Part shown: positions 1 to 8,926 of the stretch, piece by piece
Numbering within the stretch: the stretch's first letter is position 1
Layout: the number at the start of each line of letters is the position of its first letter
Source: CAZVIJ01 sp964626735
GTDB taxonomy: Bacteria > Patescibacteriota > Dojkabacteria > JAOAGR01
Assembly: GCA_964626735.1 (NCBI GenBank)
Contig: CAZVIJ010000004.1
Location: 1-63,328 of the forward strand
Direction: 5' to 3'
Length of the DNA stretch: 63,328 bases
Program-made: the position numbers and the translations under genes
The notes under the pieces: generated by a model
What the model saw: the letters and a program-made list of their open reading frames with translations, nothing else
Databases searched by the model: none
Told to the model about the DNA's origin: nothing

Positions 1-577
1 GTGCGGTATTGAGTATCGTTTGTGCATTGCCGCTGCTGTTCCTCAACTCGTTGATAATTTGGCTTTTCTGATCGAGGAGGATCTTGTAATTCCTGCTGAG
101 GTTCTCGGAGTTCTGGAGCTTCATCTCAAGCTCGGACATCTTCTGGTTATTCTCCTCCATCTTGCGAACCATATCCTTTACGTCCTTTGCCTTCGCCAAA
201 ATGTCGGCATGCTCGGTTGACTCGAACATTTCGCGGGAAATTTGAAGCTCGGAAATGCTTGCGTTGAACAAATAGTAATTGAGCCCTGCGTTGTCTGGCT
301 CGCGACCGAGAATCGTTCGATAAAGACGCGTTATCATATCCCTTCGCGACTCCGGGGGAGTCGTGGTGAAGCCCTGGGTAGGTTGCTGGGGTTGCTGATA
401 GGATGTTTGGTACTGCTCGGTAGGTTGCTGTTGTGGAGCTTGGTAGGAAGGCTGAGGAGGAGGCGTCTGTTGAGGCGGATTAGCCCCATAGTCGGTATTG
501 CTGCCTGCGGGAACTGTTGGCAGTTGACTCCATTGCGATGTGCTGGTCCAGCTGTATCCTCCCTGGTTAGGTCCCAT
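1..577 (-). CDS. DUF4214-domain surface-type protein, C-terminus cut by window edge
   Basis: The gene runs off the left edge, so only 192 N-terminal residues are visible. Residues 1-75 are a Pro/Gln/Thr/Tyr-rich low-complexity stretch. Residues about 78-125, beginning RRDMITRLYRTILGREPD and followed by LNYYLFN, fit the DUF4214 pattern (LYR.iLgR.pD..Gl.yy), a domain common in surface and S-layer-associated proteins. Residues 130-185 are charged and look like a coiled coil. No signal peptide or membrane segment is visible in this part, so its location is open. Start: a TATAAT (minus strand, 583-588) sits 5 nt before the ATG, as for many genes here. The DUF4214 call is by pattern only. Confidence 0.75.
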   Translation of the reverse strand, partial: MGPNQGGYSWTSTSQWSQLPTVPAGSNTDYGANPPQQTPPPQPSYQAPQQQPTEQYQTSYQQPQQPTQGFTTTPPESRRDMITRLYRTILGREPDNAGLNYYLFNASISELQISREMFESTEHADILAKAKDVKDMVRKMEENNQKMSELEMKLQNSENLSRNYKILLDQKSQIINELRNSSGNAQTILNTA

Positions 578-675
578 AAATAATTATAACATAGCTGAAA
601 GTATGGTGCTATAGTATTTAAGGATGTGCTAGCCATAAATCTGGTTACCTGCCGCGATATTTGGTAGCATTGTTC

Positions 676-1827
676 ATGAAATTTGCCCTAGCAGCCTCGG
701 CAGTTGTACTGCTCGTCGCAACGAGCTTTCAGAGGGCCAATGCGGTCTTGATAACGCAAGAATTCGATCCGACAATTTATCAGGAAAGTTCAATCGTCAA
801 GCCGGTGACGAAGATCATCTTCTCTAAAGTAGAGCGGCAACAGGTGCTCGAAGTCGACGACAAGAAATATACGCAAGAATTCGCATACTTTTTCAGCAAA
901 TTCGGGTTCAAGAGGCCACCGGTCGCGTACTTGCTGTTTGATAACGGTACGGTAGCATCGTTGAATAACGACTGGTCAACTAATCAATTCAAGAACAATC
1001 TCGATACCGGGGCGATCTTTTCGCTTCTCGTGTACAAGGGGGCTTTTGATATCAATGCATTCAAGCCTGCTCTCGGCGAATTCAAGAATTCGGTGCTTAA
1101 GAAGTCGCTCAACGCAACGGGCTTGAAAAATGTAGATGATATACAGCTACGCTCGTTCATAATCGAAGGTGCGGATGGGGGATCGAGCATTTCATTCAAA
1201 GATCCAGAAAATGCAGATGATATCAAGCAGGAATTTAAGGATATCGATTTCTCCGCACGGCAAGTTGCCAACCTCTCCTTTGAAGACCTGCAGGTGCCTG
1301 CTAACGCTGACCCGTCATCGGTACAGACGGTGAAGGCAAGCATAAAAAACAACTCTGATTTCGACTTCGTGCTCAATACGGCAAACCAACTGAAGTTTAC
1401 TTTCGAAAAAGATTCGGTGTACTTCATCAACAACAAATGGCTGACACCAAAAACACCTGCCGTACTATCTGAAGGCGTCATCAAAGCCGGCACGACGAGC
1501 TCGTTCCAATTCGATATCCGTATTCCCGTAAGCGCCGGAAAAATTTCAGAAACGGTTACTGTCAGCCTTAATGATAAGAAAATTGATGCTAAGCCGCTGG
1601 CTACCACGGTTGCCGATAAAGGCCAGAAAGTATTGAGAATCAAGCCGACAGAATTGAATTACTTGAACGTACGAAAAGAGGCAAGCGCAAGCAGTGCAGA
1701 AATAGGGAGGGCAAGCGTGGGGAGCCTGTACGTATATTCGGATTTCCAAAACAATTTTTACAAGATTGAGTATAACGGCCAGCCGGGATGGGTATCCGGC
1801 AAATATGTCGAATTGATTACGAAATAA
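676..1827 (+). CDS. Exported protein with C-terminal bacterial SH3 (SH3b) domain
   Basis: A 383-residue protein. It begins with a signal peptide (MKFALAASAVVLLVATSFQ, then RANA as a likely cleavage site). A long central region has no domain I recognise. Residues about 325-383 look like an SH3b domain, with LNVRKEAS, a middle YVYSDF and a final PGWVSGKYVELI. SH3b domains usually bind peptidoglycan or other wall polymers, so a cell-surface role is inferred. An in-frame TTG at 661 is possible, but the ATG at 676 puts the signal peptide at the N-terminus. The next gene starts 1 nt after the stop, so it probably heads a short operon with the small membrane protein and parB. Confidence 0.75.
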   Translation: MKFALAASAVVLLVATSFQRANAVLITQEFDPTIYQESSIVKPVTKIIFSKVERQQVLEVDDKKYTQEFAYFFSKFGFKRPPVAYLLFDNGTVASLNNDWSTNQFKNNLDTGAIFSLLVYKGAFDINAFKPALGEFKNSVLKKSLNATGLKNVDDIQLRSFIIEGADGGSSISFKDPENADDIKQEFKDIDFSARQVANLSFEDLQVPANADPSSVQTVKASIKNNSDFDFVLNTANQLKFTFEKDSVYFINNKWLTPKTPAVLSEGVIKAGTTSSFQFDIRIPVSAGKISETVTVSLNDKKIDAKPLATTVADKGQKVLRIKPTELNYLNVRKEASASSAEIGRASVGSLYVYSDFQNNFYKIEYNGQPGWVSGKYVELITK

Positions 1828-1828
1828 A

Positions 1829-2152
1829 ATGAGAAAAACAATAACACAGATTTTCATGACGCTGGCTACGCTCGTTATGGTTCTCATGGTTCCCCTTGTC
1901 GTCGAATCAACGCATTCGAACGTCAAAAGGAATCCGCAAATATCGAGCGAAGCTCAAGCTACCTCGTCGCTCAATATTTTGGGGGCAGAGGACTCTACGG
2001 GATTCAAGCCGTTCGGTACCAATCAAAATGCCAAATCTACGGAAACGACCGGCGACAAGTTGAGGCGATACGGAATGTATGTACTGCTAGCTTTGTTCGC
2101 AGTAAGTGTGCTATCGTATGGTAAGTTCAAAATCACAGCGAAAAAAAGATGA
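1829..2152 (+). CDS. Small two-helix membrane protein
   Basis: A 107-residue orphan with a hydrophobic N-terminus (residues 8-25; signal anchor or signal peptide), a polar Ser/Thr/Asn-rich middle, and a second membrane segment (about 80-97, YGMYVLLALFAVSVLSYG) ending in a Lys-rich tail. Taken together this suggests an extracytoplasmic loop held at both ends. Its stop overlaps the parB start (ATGA), so the two are translationally coupled. I do not recognise a family. Confidence 0.6.
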   Translation: MRKTITQIFMTLATLVMVLMVPLVVESTHSNVKRNPQISSEAQATSSLNILGAEDSTGFKPFGTNQNAKSTETTGDKLRRYGMYVLLALFAVSVLSYGKFKITAKKR

Positions 2153-3090
2153 GTAATCCAAAACAAGACAAAAAACCTTTAGGCAGAGGACTTTCTTCGC
2201 TCCTCCCCGATATCCCGATGGGAGACGACGCAAACGAAACGAAAATAGATACGTCAGACAGCAACTTCAAGCAGGTAAAAGTTGAAAAGATTAGGCCGAA
2301 CCCATATCAGCCGCGTCAGGGAATTCCCGTAGCGTCGGTAATGGATCTGTCTGAGTCAATCAAGGAGAAGGGTGTGATGTCGCCGCTCGTGGTGGTGAAA
2401 GCGAAAGACGGCTCCGACGATTACATCCTTGTTGCCGGTGAACGAAGGCTCCAAGCATCCAAGGTTGCTGGAATCGCTGAAGTGCCCGTAATCGTACGGG
2501 ATCTCACCGACCAGGAGATGGCCGAGATTGCCCTTATCGAAAACCTCCATCGTAAGGACCTCAACCCGATCGAAGAAGGGTATGCGTTTCTCAGGCTTAT
2601 GACAGAGTTTAAAGTATCGGTCGACGAAATCGCGCAGAAGATCAGCAAGACGACGGCATATATCGACAATAAGCTTCGGCTAACACGAATGCCGCAAATA
2701 CTCCAGAACGCAATCGCAGTCGGTGAGATTACCGAAGGCCACGGTAGAATCCTTACCGGCCTCACCGATCCGCAAGCGATGATCGCGACGCTCAAGCTTG
2801 TAATCCGAAATGGCCTCAATATCAGCAAAACAGAAGAGCTCGTACACCAAATCAAGATGGAGTCTGAAAAGAAGCTGATGCACTCCAGCCCCACCGCCGA
2901 ATGGAAACAAAAGTACATGTTCATCAAGGACGATCTCAACGATGGTTTCGGGTGGAATGTCGCACTTAAACGCAACAAAAAGGACGGCGGTTCTTTAGTT
3001 ATCAACTTCGCAAACGATGACGAACTTGTCTCTATTTACAGAAAAATCCTCGGAAAATCAGAAGATCCAGACGACAAGCAAGCTGGGTAG
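2149..3090 (+). CDS. parB: ParB/Spo0J chromosome-partitioning protein
   Basis: A 313-residue protein that binds centromere-like parS sites and works with the ATPase ParA in chromosome segregation. The N-terminus has the typical GRGLSSLLP motif. The ParB-N fold follows, with IRPNPYQPR (about residues 48-56), the CTP-binding AGERRLQASK box (about 96-105) and IENLHRKDLNPIEE (about 131-144). A helix-turn-helix region follows and the C-terminus is variable. The parA gene is not adjacent; a good ParA lies 35 kb away at 37660, which departs from the usual parAB operon. The ATG overlaps the upstream stop, so the start is secure. Confidence 0.92.
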   Translation: MSNPKQDKKPLGRGLSSLLPDIPMGDDANETKIDTSDSNFKQVKVEKIRPNPYQPRQGIPVASVMDLSESIKEKGVMSPLVVVKAKDGSDDYILVAGERRLQASKVAGIAEVPVIVRDLTDQEMAEIALIENLHRKDLNPIEEGYAFLRLMTEFKVSVDEIAQKISKTTAYIDNKLRLTRMPQILQNAIAVGEITEGHGRILTGLTDPQAMIATLKLVIRNGLNISKTEELVHQIKMESEKKLMHSSPTAEWKQKYMFIKDDLNDGFGWNVALKRNKKDGGSLVINFANDDELVSIYRKILGKSEDPDDKQAG

Positions 3091-3097
3091 CGGATTG

Positions 3098-3406
3098 ATG
3101 AAGTTTTCTTTTGCCATTACCCCCAAGAGCGAGGAAGTGGCAAAGAAGAAAAATATCTCGAAGCCTCACCAATTTTTCGGCCTATGGATCGCACAGTCGC
3201 TCAACGAGTACAAATACCTGCCGCTCTATATGAAGTTGGCGAAGTACCAAGATCGCGCCCTCCTGGAACAGGCAATTTCGTACCTGAAAGATTACCCCGA
3301 CGCTAAATCGAAACACAAGCTTTTCATGTGGTATTTGAAGGGAAAGCTTCGTAAAATGCCGGCCACGGCAAAGAAGAAAACGGTGAAGCAGCGAAAGCTG
3401 TTCTGA
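3098..3406 (+). CDS. Small basic conserved-looking hypothetical protein
   Basis: A 102-residue basic protein starting MKFSFAITPK, 7 nt after the parB stop. An upstream in-frame ATG at 3017 would add 27 residues but overlap parB by 74 nt; the shorter form is preferred. The middle (HQFFGLWIAQSLNEYKYLP, then repeated Leu/Lys/Tyr) looks helical, and the C-terminus is a Lys-rich tail (KKKTVKQRKLF). This suggests nucleic-acid binding or a purely structural role, but no family is recognised. Co-directional with parB and probably in its operon. Confidence 0.6.
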   Translation: MKFSFAITPKSEEVAKKKNISKPHQFFGLWIAQSLNEYKYLPLYMKLAKYQDRALLEQAISYLKDYPDAKSKHKLFMWYLKGKLRKMPATAKKKTVKQRKLF

Positions 3407-3445
3407 AATTGATTTAGCGGCACAAAAATCGTAATCTAACGTAAA

Positions 3446-4720
3446 GTGTCCAGCTTAAAGAAGAAAATCAAAAGGTACCTGAAAATTGTAGGCCCCGGAT
3501 TCATAACGGGCGCAGCAGACGATGATCCTTCCGGAATCGGTACGTATTCGCAGACTGGTGCTTCTTTCGGTTATTCCCAATTGTGGGTATCCTTATTCTC
3601 ATTCCCCTTTATGTATTTCGTCCAGGAAATGTGCGGCAGGATTGGAATGGTGACCGGTAAAGGATTATCACGGGTTCTCAAGGAAAATTACTCGAAAAAG
3701 CTGCTATGGTTTTGCGTCGCGATTCTGCTTATCGCCAATACCGTCAACGTCGGAGCAGATTTGGGGGCAATGGCGGCTTCCGGACAGCTGGTTATAGGAT
3801 TGCCTTATTGGGCATGGCTTGTCATCATCACGGCGATAACACTAATACTCCAGGTTTTCGTACCGTATCCAACGTATGCCCGTTTCCTGAAATATCTTAC
3901 GTTTTCGCTTTTCGCATACATCGTAACCGTTTTTATCGTTAAGCAGAATTGGAGCGTCGTGCTCGCCTCGACATTCATGCCTTCGATTTCCTACTCGAAA
4001 GAGTATCTGCTTAATATCGTGGCCCTCCTCGGTACCACGATATCGCCGTATCTTTTCTTTTGGCAAGCGGACGAGGAAGTGGAAGAAGAGCTGGAGCACC
4101 ATAAAGTTGGCGTGCTCGTTAAGTCTGCGCCGAAAATTAACGAGAAGGATATCCGACATATGCGTGAAGATACCGTTTCGGGAATGTTCTTCTCGAATCT
4201 CGTTATGTTTTTCATAATCACCACGACAGCATCCACGCTCAACGGCAACGGAATCACGCAAATCGAAACCGCATCTCAGGCTGCTGCTGCACTGAAACCG
4301 TTCGCCGGGGATTTCGCGTTCCTTCTCTTTACCCTAGGAATTATCGGCACCGGACTGCTTGCCGTACCCGTACTTTCCGGATCGGCATCGTATGCGATTT
4401 GTGAAGGAATGGGGTGGAAGAATGGTTTATCGCGAAAGTTCCACCAAGCGAAGTATTTCTACATTATTATCATCATATCGACGTTAATGGGTTTACTGGT
4501 GAATTTCCTTCCTATCAAGCCGTTCGAGCTGCTCTACTATACGGCGGTTCTCAATGGCGTTTGCGCACCACCGCTCCTTTTCATGCTGTTAGTCATATCG
4601 AACAACAAAAAGATCATGGGAGACCATACCAATACAAGAATCTCCAACATTTTCGGTGTCGTGATAACCATCGTTATGACCGTAGCCTCGCTTATATTGT
4701 TGTATACGATGGTCAGTTGA
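3446..4720 (+). CDS. Nramp-family divalent metal transporter, variant metal-site clade
   Basis: A 424-residue membrane protein with about 11 hydrophobic segments and the Nramp fold. The start is GTG. The first helix carries GAADDDPSGIGTYSQ (D25-G30) where classical Mn/Fe transporters have DPGN. The sixth helix has GTTISPYLFFWQ (S200-P201-Y202) where they have MPH. After it comes an acidic/basic loop (DEEVEEELEHHK). These replacements remove the classical Met and His, so the metal cannot be assumed to be Mn2+ or Fe2+; Mg2+ or another ion is possible. The last 8 bp overlap the end of the convergent sufU. Confidence 0.85.
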   Translation: MSSLKKKIKRYLKIVGPGFITGAADDDPSGIGTYSQTGASFGYSQLWVSLFSFPFMYFVQEMCGRIGMVTGKGLSRVLKENYSKKLLWFCVAILLIANTVNVGADLGAMAASGQLVIGLPYWAWLVIITAITLILQVFVPYPTYARFLKYLTFSLFAYIVTVFIVKQNWSVVLASTFMPSISYSKEYLLNIVALLGTTISPYLFFWQADEEVEEELEHHKVGVLVKSAPKINEKDIRHMREDTVSGMFFSNLVMFFIITTTASTLNGNGITQIETASQAAAALKPFAGDFAFLLFTLGIIGTGLLAVPVLSGSASYAICEGMGWKNGLSRKFHQAKYFYIIIIISTLMGLLVNFLPIKPFELLYYTAVLNGVCAPPLLFMLLVISNNKKIMGDHTNTRISNIFGVVITIVMTVASLILLYTMVS

Positions 4721-5075
4721 TTTTCTTAAGGCATTCCAATGGAAGCAAGGCGCATCGTAGTCGCGAAGGATTGATTTCAACCCCGAGCATATCAAGGATA
4801 AATTCTTTCGTAATTGTGTTTGACAGATCTGACAAAGTCATTCCGACCAGTTCTTCTGTTAGCATCGAGGCAGACGCTTGAGAAATCGCGCAGCCCTCCC
4901 CTTCAAACGTTACGGAGGAGATTTTCTCCTTGGACTCATCCAGCTTGATATAGAACTTCAGACCGTCGCCGCATAGGGTATTGACTTCATACACAACAAA
5001 ATCGGCACCTTCGATGCTGCCGCTATGGCGAGGGTGCTTGTAGTGGTCTATGATATTTTGTTGGTAGATATTCAT
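4713..5075 (-). CDS. sufU: SufU-type iron-sulfur cluster scaffold/sulfur-relay protein
   Basis: A 120-residue protein of the IscU/SufU fold. The N-terminus has the family pattern (YQQNIIDHYKHPRHSG). The metal-site residues are in place: C35 and D37 (TLCGDG), C62 (EGCAIS) and C108 (LRCALLPLEC). In Firmicutes SufU binds Zn and passes sulfur from SufS. No sufS, sufB or sufD occurs in the window, but a SufT/MIP18-like gene is at 26164. It lies 20 nt downstream of recJ on the same strand, but also has its own TATACT (5082-5087) 6 nt before the ATG. Confidence 0.88.
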   Translation of the reverse strand: MNIYQQNIIDHYKHPRHSGSIEGADFVVYEVNTLCGDGLKFYIKLDESKEKISSVTFEGEGCAISQASASMLTEELVGMTLSDLSNTITKEFILDMLGVEINPSRLRCALLPLECLKKIN

Positions 5076-5095
5076 CGGTACAGTATACCATCTGG

Positions 5096-6796
5096 TTAGT
5101 GGAGAATGAGATCCTTGAGCTCGATTTGGATCTTCTTTTGGTTGTTCCACTCGTTGATCGCCAAGCAGCCCACGACGTCGACATTCTGGTTAATCTTTAT
5201 GTCGGGGAATTTTTCAACCATGCTGAATCCGATACAGTCTACCGTTTTGGAGCCGAGCTCGAGGCTCATCTTGAGATGCGTGCCTTCTTTTCCGATTTTG
5301 CTGAAATTCCGTATCGATGCGTTCCTGAACATGAACACGGGACGCAGATTCCCGACACCATGCGGTTCAAGCAGGGACAGCTCTTCTATATCACGGACGG
5401 TGATGTCATCCATATCCGTAAGCGCGAGATCGACGGTCATGACACGTTCGAAATCGCTGTCGCTCGTGTTCTGCTCAATATACTCGATTACCTTGTCTTC
5501 GAATCCGTTCCATAGCGTTACGTTTGAGGCAAAACCTGCTGCCTGCTTGTGGCCGCCGAAGCGTTCCAAATGATCTTTGGCATGCTCGAGCGCTTTATTC
5601 AAATAGAACGAATCGAGCGGTGAGCGCGAAGAACCGATAATATGGCCGTGTTCGTCTGCAGAACCGATGAACACCGGCTTGAAGTACTTCTCGGCAAGCT
5701 TTCCCGCTATCAACCCGAGTATTCCTTCTGGCCAATCGTGTCCCAAAACGACAATCGCTTTCTTCGAGTGATCGAACATCTTTTCCGCCTCTGCCATATA
5801 GTCGGATGTAAGCTTTTGTCGCTTTACATTCAACTCGTTGAGATTCGCAGCCAATTCCTGAGCTTGCTTCATATTCTTTGTCGCAAGGAGACGCAACGAT
5901 GTCGTGGCGTCGTTCAGGACACGCCCAGGGGCATTCAGCCGGGGACCGAGCACGAAACCGAAATGGTATGCACTCGCTTCCTTCGCATTCATGCCCGCAA
6001 GCTCCATGAGGCTGGCGAGGCCGAGGCGGTTGTTCTCGGCGACCGTTCGCAAGCCACGCTTAATGAGCTTCCTGTTTTCGATCGTAAGTGGAATGATATC
6101 GCAAACGGTGCTGATGGCGACTAGATCGAGGTGCTTGTTTACGTACTGCTCATATCCTTCCTTGTCTCGATTCATTTCCATGGCGCGAACAAATTGCCAG
6201 GAGGTCGCGCCGCCAGAAATCATCGTCGGGTATTTGCTTTCGGGATGATCCGAGTGCACGACAGCCCGGGCGGGAGGAAGCTCGATATCGCCTTTCTCGT
6301 TCGTGTAGAACTGATGGTGGTCGGTTATGATGAAGTCCAGTTTGTCCTTGTACTTTTCAACCAGCATCAGATCCTTGATTCCGCAATCTACCGTAATCAG
6401 GACCTCGGCTCCGAAGTCGATAGCCTTCTTGATTGTCTTCTCAGAAAGGCCGTATCCTTCATCGACCCGATGGGGAATTATCGGCAGGCAGTCAACGCCG
6501 CGGTAATAATAGATATAGTCCCACAAGATCGCGGTAGCAGAAACTCCATCGACATCGAAGTCGCCGTGGATGGCTACTTTTTTCTTGGCTTGCAGAGCTT
6601 CCTCGAGCACGTCGACCGCCTGTCGCATGCCGAAAATAAGGAACGGGTCCGCCAATTCGAGAGCCTCGCAATTGATGAATTCTTCGATTTTGTCTTCCTC
6701 GATCTCGAGAAGATGCAGCAGTGTTTGCAGCAGTTTACCGTAGGGGGAAGAGTTGAAGTGCTTTTCTAGGCGATCAGTTTTGACGACAAAACGCAT
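5096..6796 (-). CDS. recJ: Single-strand DNA 5'-3' exonuclease RecJ
   Basis: A 566-residue DHH/DHHA1 phosphoesterase that degrades single-stranded DNA 5' to 3' in recombination and repair, using Mn/Mg. Visible motifs: HGDFDVDGVSATA (about 98-110, motif I), ITVDCGIKD (motif II), ITDHHQF (the DHH motif) and the distal DHHA1 motif FGGHKQAAGFA. The length is typical. ATG is preceded 7 nt upstream by TATACT (minus strand, 6804-6809), which supports the start. Divergent from dnaK. Confidence 0.95.
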   Translation of the reverse strand: MRFVVKTDRLEKHFNSSPYGKLLQTLLHLLEIEEDKIEEFINCEALELADPFLIFGMRQAVDVLEEALQAKKKVAIHGDFDVDGVSATAILWDYIYYYRGVDCLPIIPHRVDEGYGLSEKTIKKAIDFGAEVLITVDCGIKDLMLVEKYKDKLDFIITDHHQFYTNEKGDIELPPARAVVHSDHPESKYPTMISGGATSWQFVRAMEMNRDKEGYEQYVNKHLDLVAISTVCDIIPLTIENRKLIKRGLRTVAENNRLGLASLMELAGMNAKEASAYHFGFVLGPRLNAPGRVLNDATTSLRLLATKNMKQAQELAANLNELNVKRQKLTSDYMAEAEKMFDHSKKAIVVLGHDWPEGILGLIAGKLAEKYFKPVFIGSADEHGHIIGSSRSPLDSFYLNKALEHAKDHLERFGGHKQAAGFASNVTLWNGFEDKVIEYIEQNTSDSDFERVMTVDLALTDMDDITVRDIEELSLLEPHGVGNLRPVFMFRNASIRNFSKIGKEGTHLKMSLELGSKTVDCIGFSMVEKFPDIKINQNVDVVGCLAINEWNNQKKIQIELKDLILH

Positions 6797-6862
6797 ACCA
6801 TGAAGTATAGATAATTCGGGAAGTATTTTCTCCGGTCTAGAATTAGCAGAGCTACAAGGTAC

Positions 6863-6891
6863 TTGCTAACTTCGAGAATTTTCGGTACTAT
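6863..6891 (+). promoter_or_regulatory. Predicted promoter of dnaK
   Basis: A TTGCTA box (6863-6868) and a TACTAT box (6886-6891) are separated by exactly 17 nt. Transcription would start near 6898, giving a leader of about 45 nt before the dnaK ATG, unusually long for this window. The leader holds an AAAGCC/GGCTTT inverted pair (6903-6925) that could form a hairpin. No CIRCE element is visible. Confidence 0.5.
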
Positions 6892-6943
6892 GTATCTGTC
6901 ATAAAGCCGGCTTTAACTGGCTTTTACTTATAACAATACTAGT

Positions 6944-8833
6944 ATGAGCAAAATAATAGGCATAGACTTAGGTACAACAAACTCCTGTGTGGCTGTAATG
7001 CAGTCAGTCGGCGGAGTTCAGGTTATCCCCAACGCCGAGGGAAACAATACGACCCCTTCGGTTGTGGCTCTCAACGGCGAAGAGAGGATCGTCGGTATCG
7101 CGGCAAAGAACCAAGCGGTTCTTAACCCAACGAATACGTTCTATTCGATCAAGCGACTGATCGGCCGCAAGTTTTCCGACCCAGAAGTCCAGAGGGACGT
7201 AAAGATCCTCCCGTTCGAAATCAGGGAATCTTCGAACGGCGGCGTGGAGATCAAATTCGGTGAAGAGTGGAAGGCTCCCGAAGCTATCTCCGCGATGGTT
7301 CTCCAGAAGCTGAAATCCGACGCGGAGAAATTCCTCGGCGAGACGGTTACCAAGGCTGTCATTACCGTTCCGGCTTATTTCGACGACGCGCAAAGGCAGG
7401 CAACCAAGAATGCTGGCAAGATCGCGGGACTCGAGGTTGAGAGGATCACCAACGAGCCTACGGCAGCAGCGCTTGCGTATGGCCTTGAGAAGAAGAAGGA
7501 TGAGATTATCGCCGTGTACGACCTTGGTGGCGGTACATTCGATATCACGATCCTGGAATTGGGCGAGGGCGTATTCGAAGTTCTTTCGACGAACGGTGAT
7601 ACCCATCTGGGAGGAGATGACTTCGACCAGGTACTCATCAACTACTTGGCCGACGAATTCAAGAAAGCGAACGCAATGGACCTCAGGGAAGACGTTGCTG
7701 CGCTCCAGCGATTGAAAGAAGCGGCAGAGAAGGCGAAAATCGAACTATCTTCGGTTACCCAGACCCAAATCAGCATTCCCTATATCACTGCGGACAAGAG
7801 CGGACCTAAGCACCTGAACCTGACCCTTACCAGGGCTAAGTATGAAGACCTCGTAAGCGATTTGGTGAAGAAGACGCTTGAGCCGGTAAAGAAGGCGCTG
7901 GCAGATGCAGGAAAGAACCCGTCCGAAATAAATGAAGTCGTGCTCGTCGGCGGAATGACGAGAATGCCCAAGATCGTCGAAACCGTCAAGGAGTTCTTCG
8001 GCAAGGAGCCGCATAAGGGCGTTAATCCCGACGAAGTCGTCGCAATCGGTGCCGCAATCCAGGCAGGTGTCATTACCGGCGATGTCCACGACATCACGTT
8101 GCTTGACGTTACGCCTTTGTCGCTTGGCCTCGAGACGGAAGGCGGCATCATGACGAAGCTGATCGAACGGAACACGACGATTCCCGTCGAGAAGAAACAG
8201 GTATTCAGCACGGCGGCAGACAACCAGCCCGCGGTAGAAATCGTCGTTCTTCAAGGCGAGCGGCCAATGGCTTCGGACAACAAAGTGCTCGGACAGTTCC
8301 AGCTTGAGGGTATCCGACCTGTGCCCCGAGGAGTCCCGAGAATCGAGGTTTCGTTCGATATCGACGCCAACGGAATCCTCAAGGTAGCAGCTAAAGACCA
8401 GGATACCGGCAAGCAGCAGGACATCACGATAAAGGCGAGCACCAACCTATCCGATGACGAGATCGACAATTTGGTGAAGGAAGCGGAGAAGTACGCTGAA
8501 GAGGATAAGACGAAGAAGGAGCTCGCAGAGTCGAGGAACAATGCAGAGTCTATGGTATCCGCAATTGAGAGGCTTAAGAGCGAAAGCAAAGACCAGCTCG
8601 AAGAGGCAGATGTGACTGCGCTCGATGAGGAGAAGAAAAAACTCGAGGAATTGCTCTCGAAAATGGCTCCAAACATTGAAGAGTTGAAGAAGCAGACCGA
8701 GGAGTCTTCGCAAAAGGTTTACGAAATAACCGCGAAGGTCGCATCGAAATCTGCACCGAAGGAAGATACCGAGGGAGCGACTGATGCGCCGAAGGCTGAA
8801 GGCGAGGTCGCCGATGGTGAAGTGGTCGAGTAG
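6944..8833 (+). CDS. dnaK: Hsp70 chaperone DnaK
   Basis: A 629-residue ATP-dependent chaperone. The ATPase domain begins IIGIDLGTTNSCVAVMQ and contains VYDLGGGTFDITILELG (about 193-209) and VLVGGMTRMPKI (about 333-344). The substrate-binding domain has LLDVTPLSLG, and a helical lid follows. The C-terminus is acidic and ends ADGEVVE instead of the EEVD-like tail of some Hsp70s. dnaJ and grpE are not beside it, so it is a single-gene unit closed by a strong terminator. Confidence 0.98.
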   Translation: MSKIIGIDLGTTNSCVAVMQSVGGVQVIPNAEGNNTTPSVVALNGEERIVGIAAKNQAVLNPTNTFYSIKRLIGRKFSDPEVQRDVKILPFEIRESSNGGVEIKFGEEWKAPEAISAMVLQKLKSDAEKFLGETVTKAVITVPAYFDDAQRQATKNAGKIAGLEVERITNEPTAAALAYGLEKKKDEIIAVYDLGGGTFDITILELGEGVFEVLSTNGDTHLGGDDFDQVLINYLADEFKKANAMDLREDVAALQRLKEAAEKAKIELSSVTQTQISIPYITADKSGPKHLNLTLTRAKYEDLVSDLVKKTLEPVKKALADAGKNPSEINEVVLVGGMTRMPKIVETVKEFFGKEPHKGVNPDEVVAIGAAIQAGVITGDVHDITLLDVTPLSLGLETEGGIMTKLIERNTTIPVEKKQVFSTAADNQPAVEIVVLQGERPMASDNKVLGQFQLEGIRPVPRGVPRIEVSFDIDANGILKVAAKDQDTGKQQDITIKASTNLSDDEIDNLVKEAEKYAEEDKTKKELAESRNNAESMVSAIERLKSESKDQLEEADVTALDEEKKKLEELLSKMAPNIEELKKQTEESSQKVYEITAKVASKSAPKEDTEGATDAPKAEGEVADGEVVE

Positions 8834-8849
8834 GTGAGATATATCACGA

Positions 8850-8885
8850 AGAGGCAGGCTGTTTATAGCCTGCCTCTTTATTTTT
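8850..8885 (+). terminator. Intrinsic terminator of dnaK
   Basis: A perfect 11-bp stem (AGAGGCAGGCT, 8850-8860; AGCCTGCCTCT, 8867-8877) encloses a 6-nt loop and is followed by TTATTTTT. It is the strongest terminator in the window. Confidence 0.9.
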
Positions 8886-8912
8886 GTTCTATACAAATTT
8901 TGTTATCATAAT
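8884..8912 (+). promoter_or_regulatory. Predicted promoter of the gene at 8927
   Basis: TTGTTC (8884-8889), a 17-nt spacer, then CATAAT (8907-8912). It partly overlaps the U-tract of the dnaK terminator. Transcription would start about 8 nt before the ATG at 8927. Confidence 0.45.
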
Positions 8913-8926
8913 AACCGACCATACAA

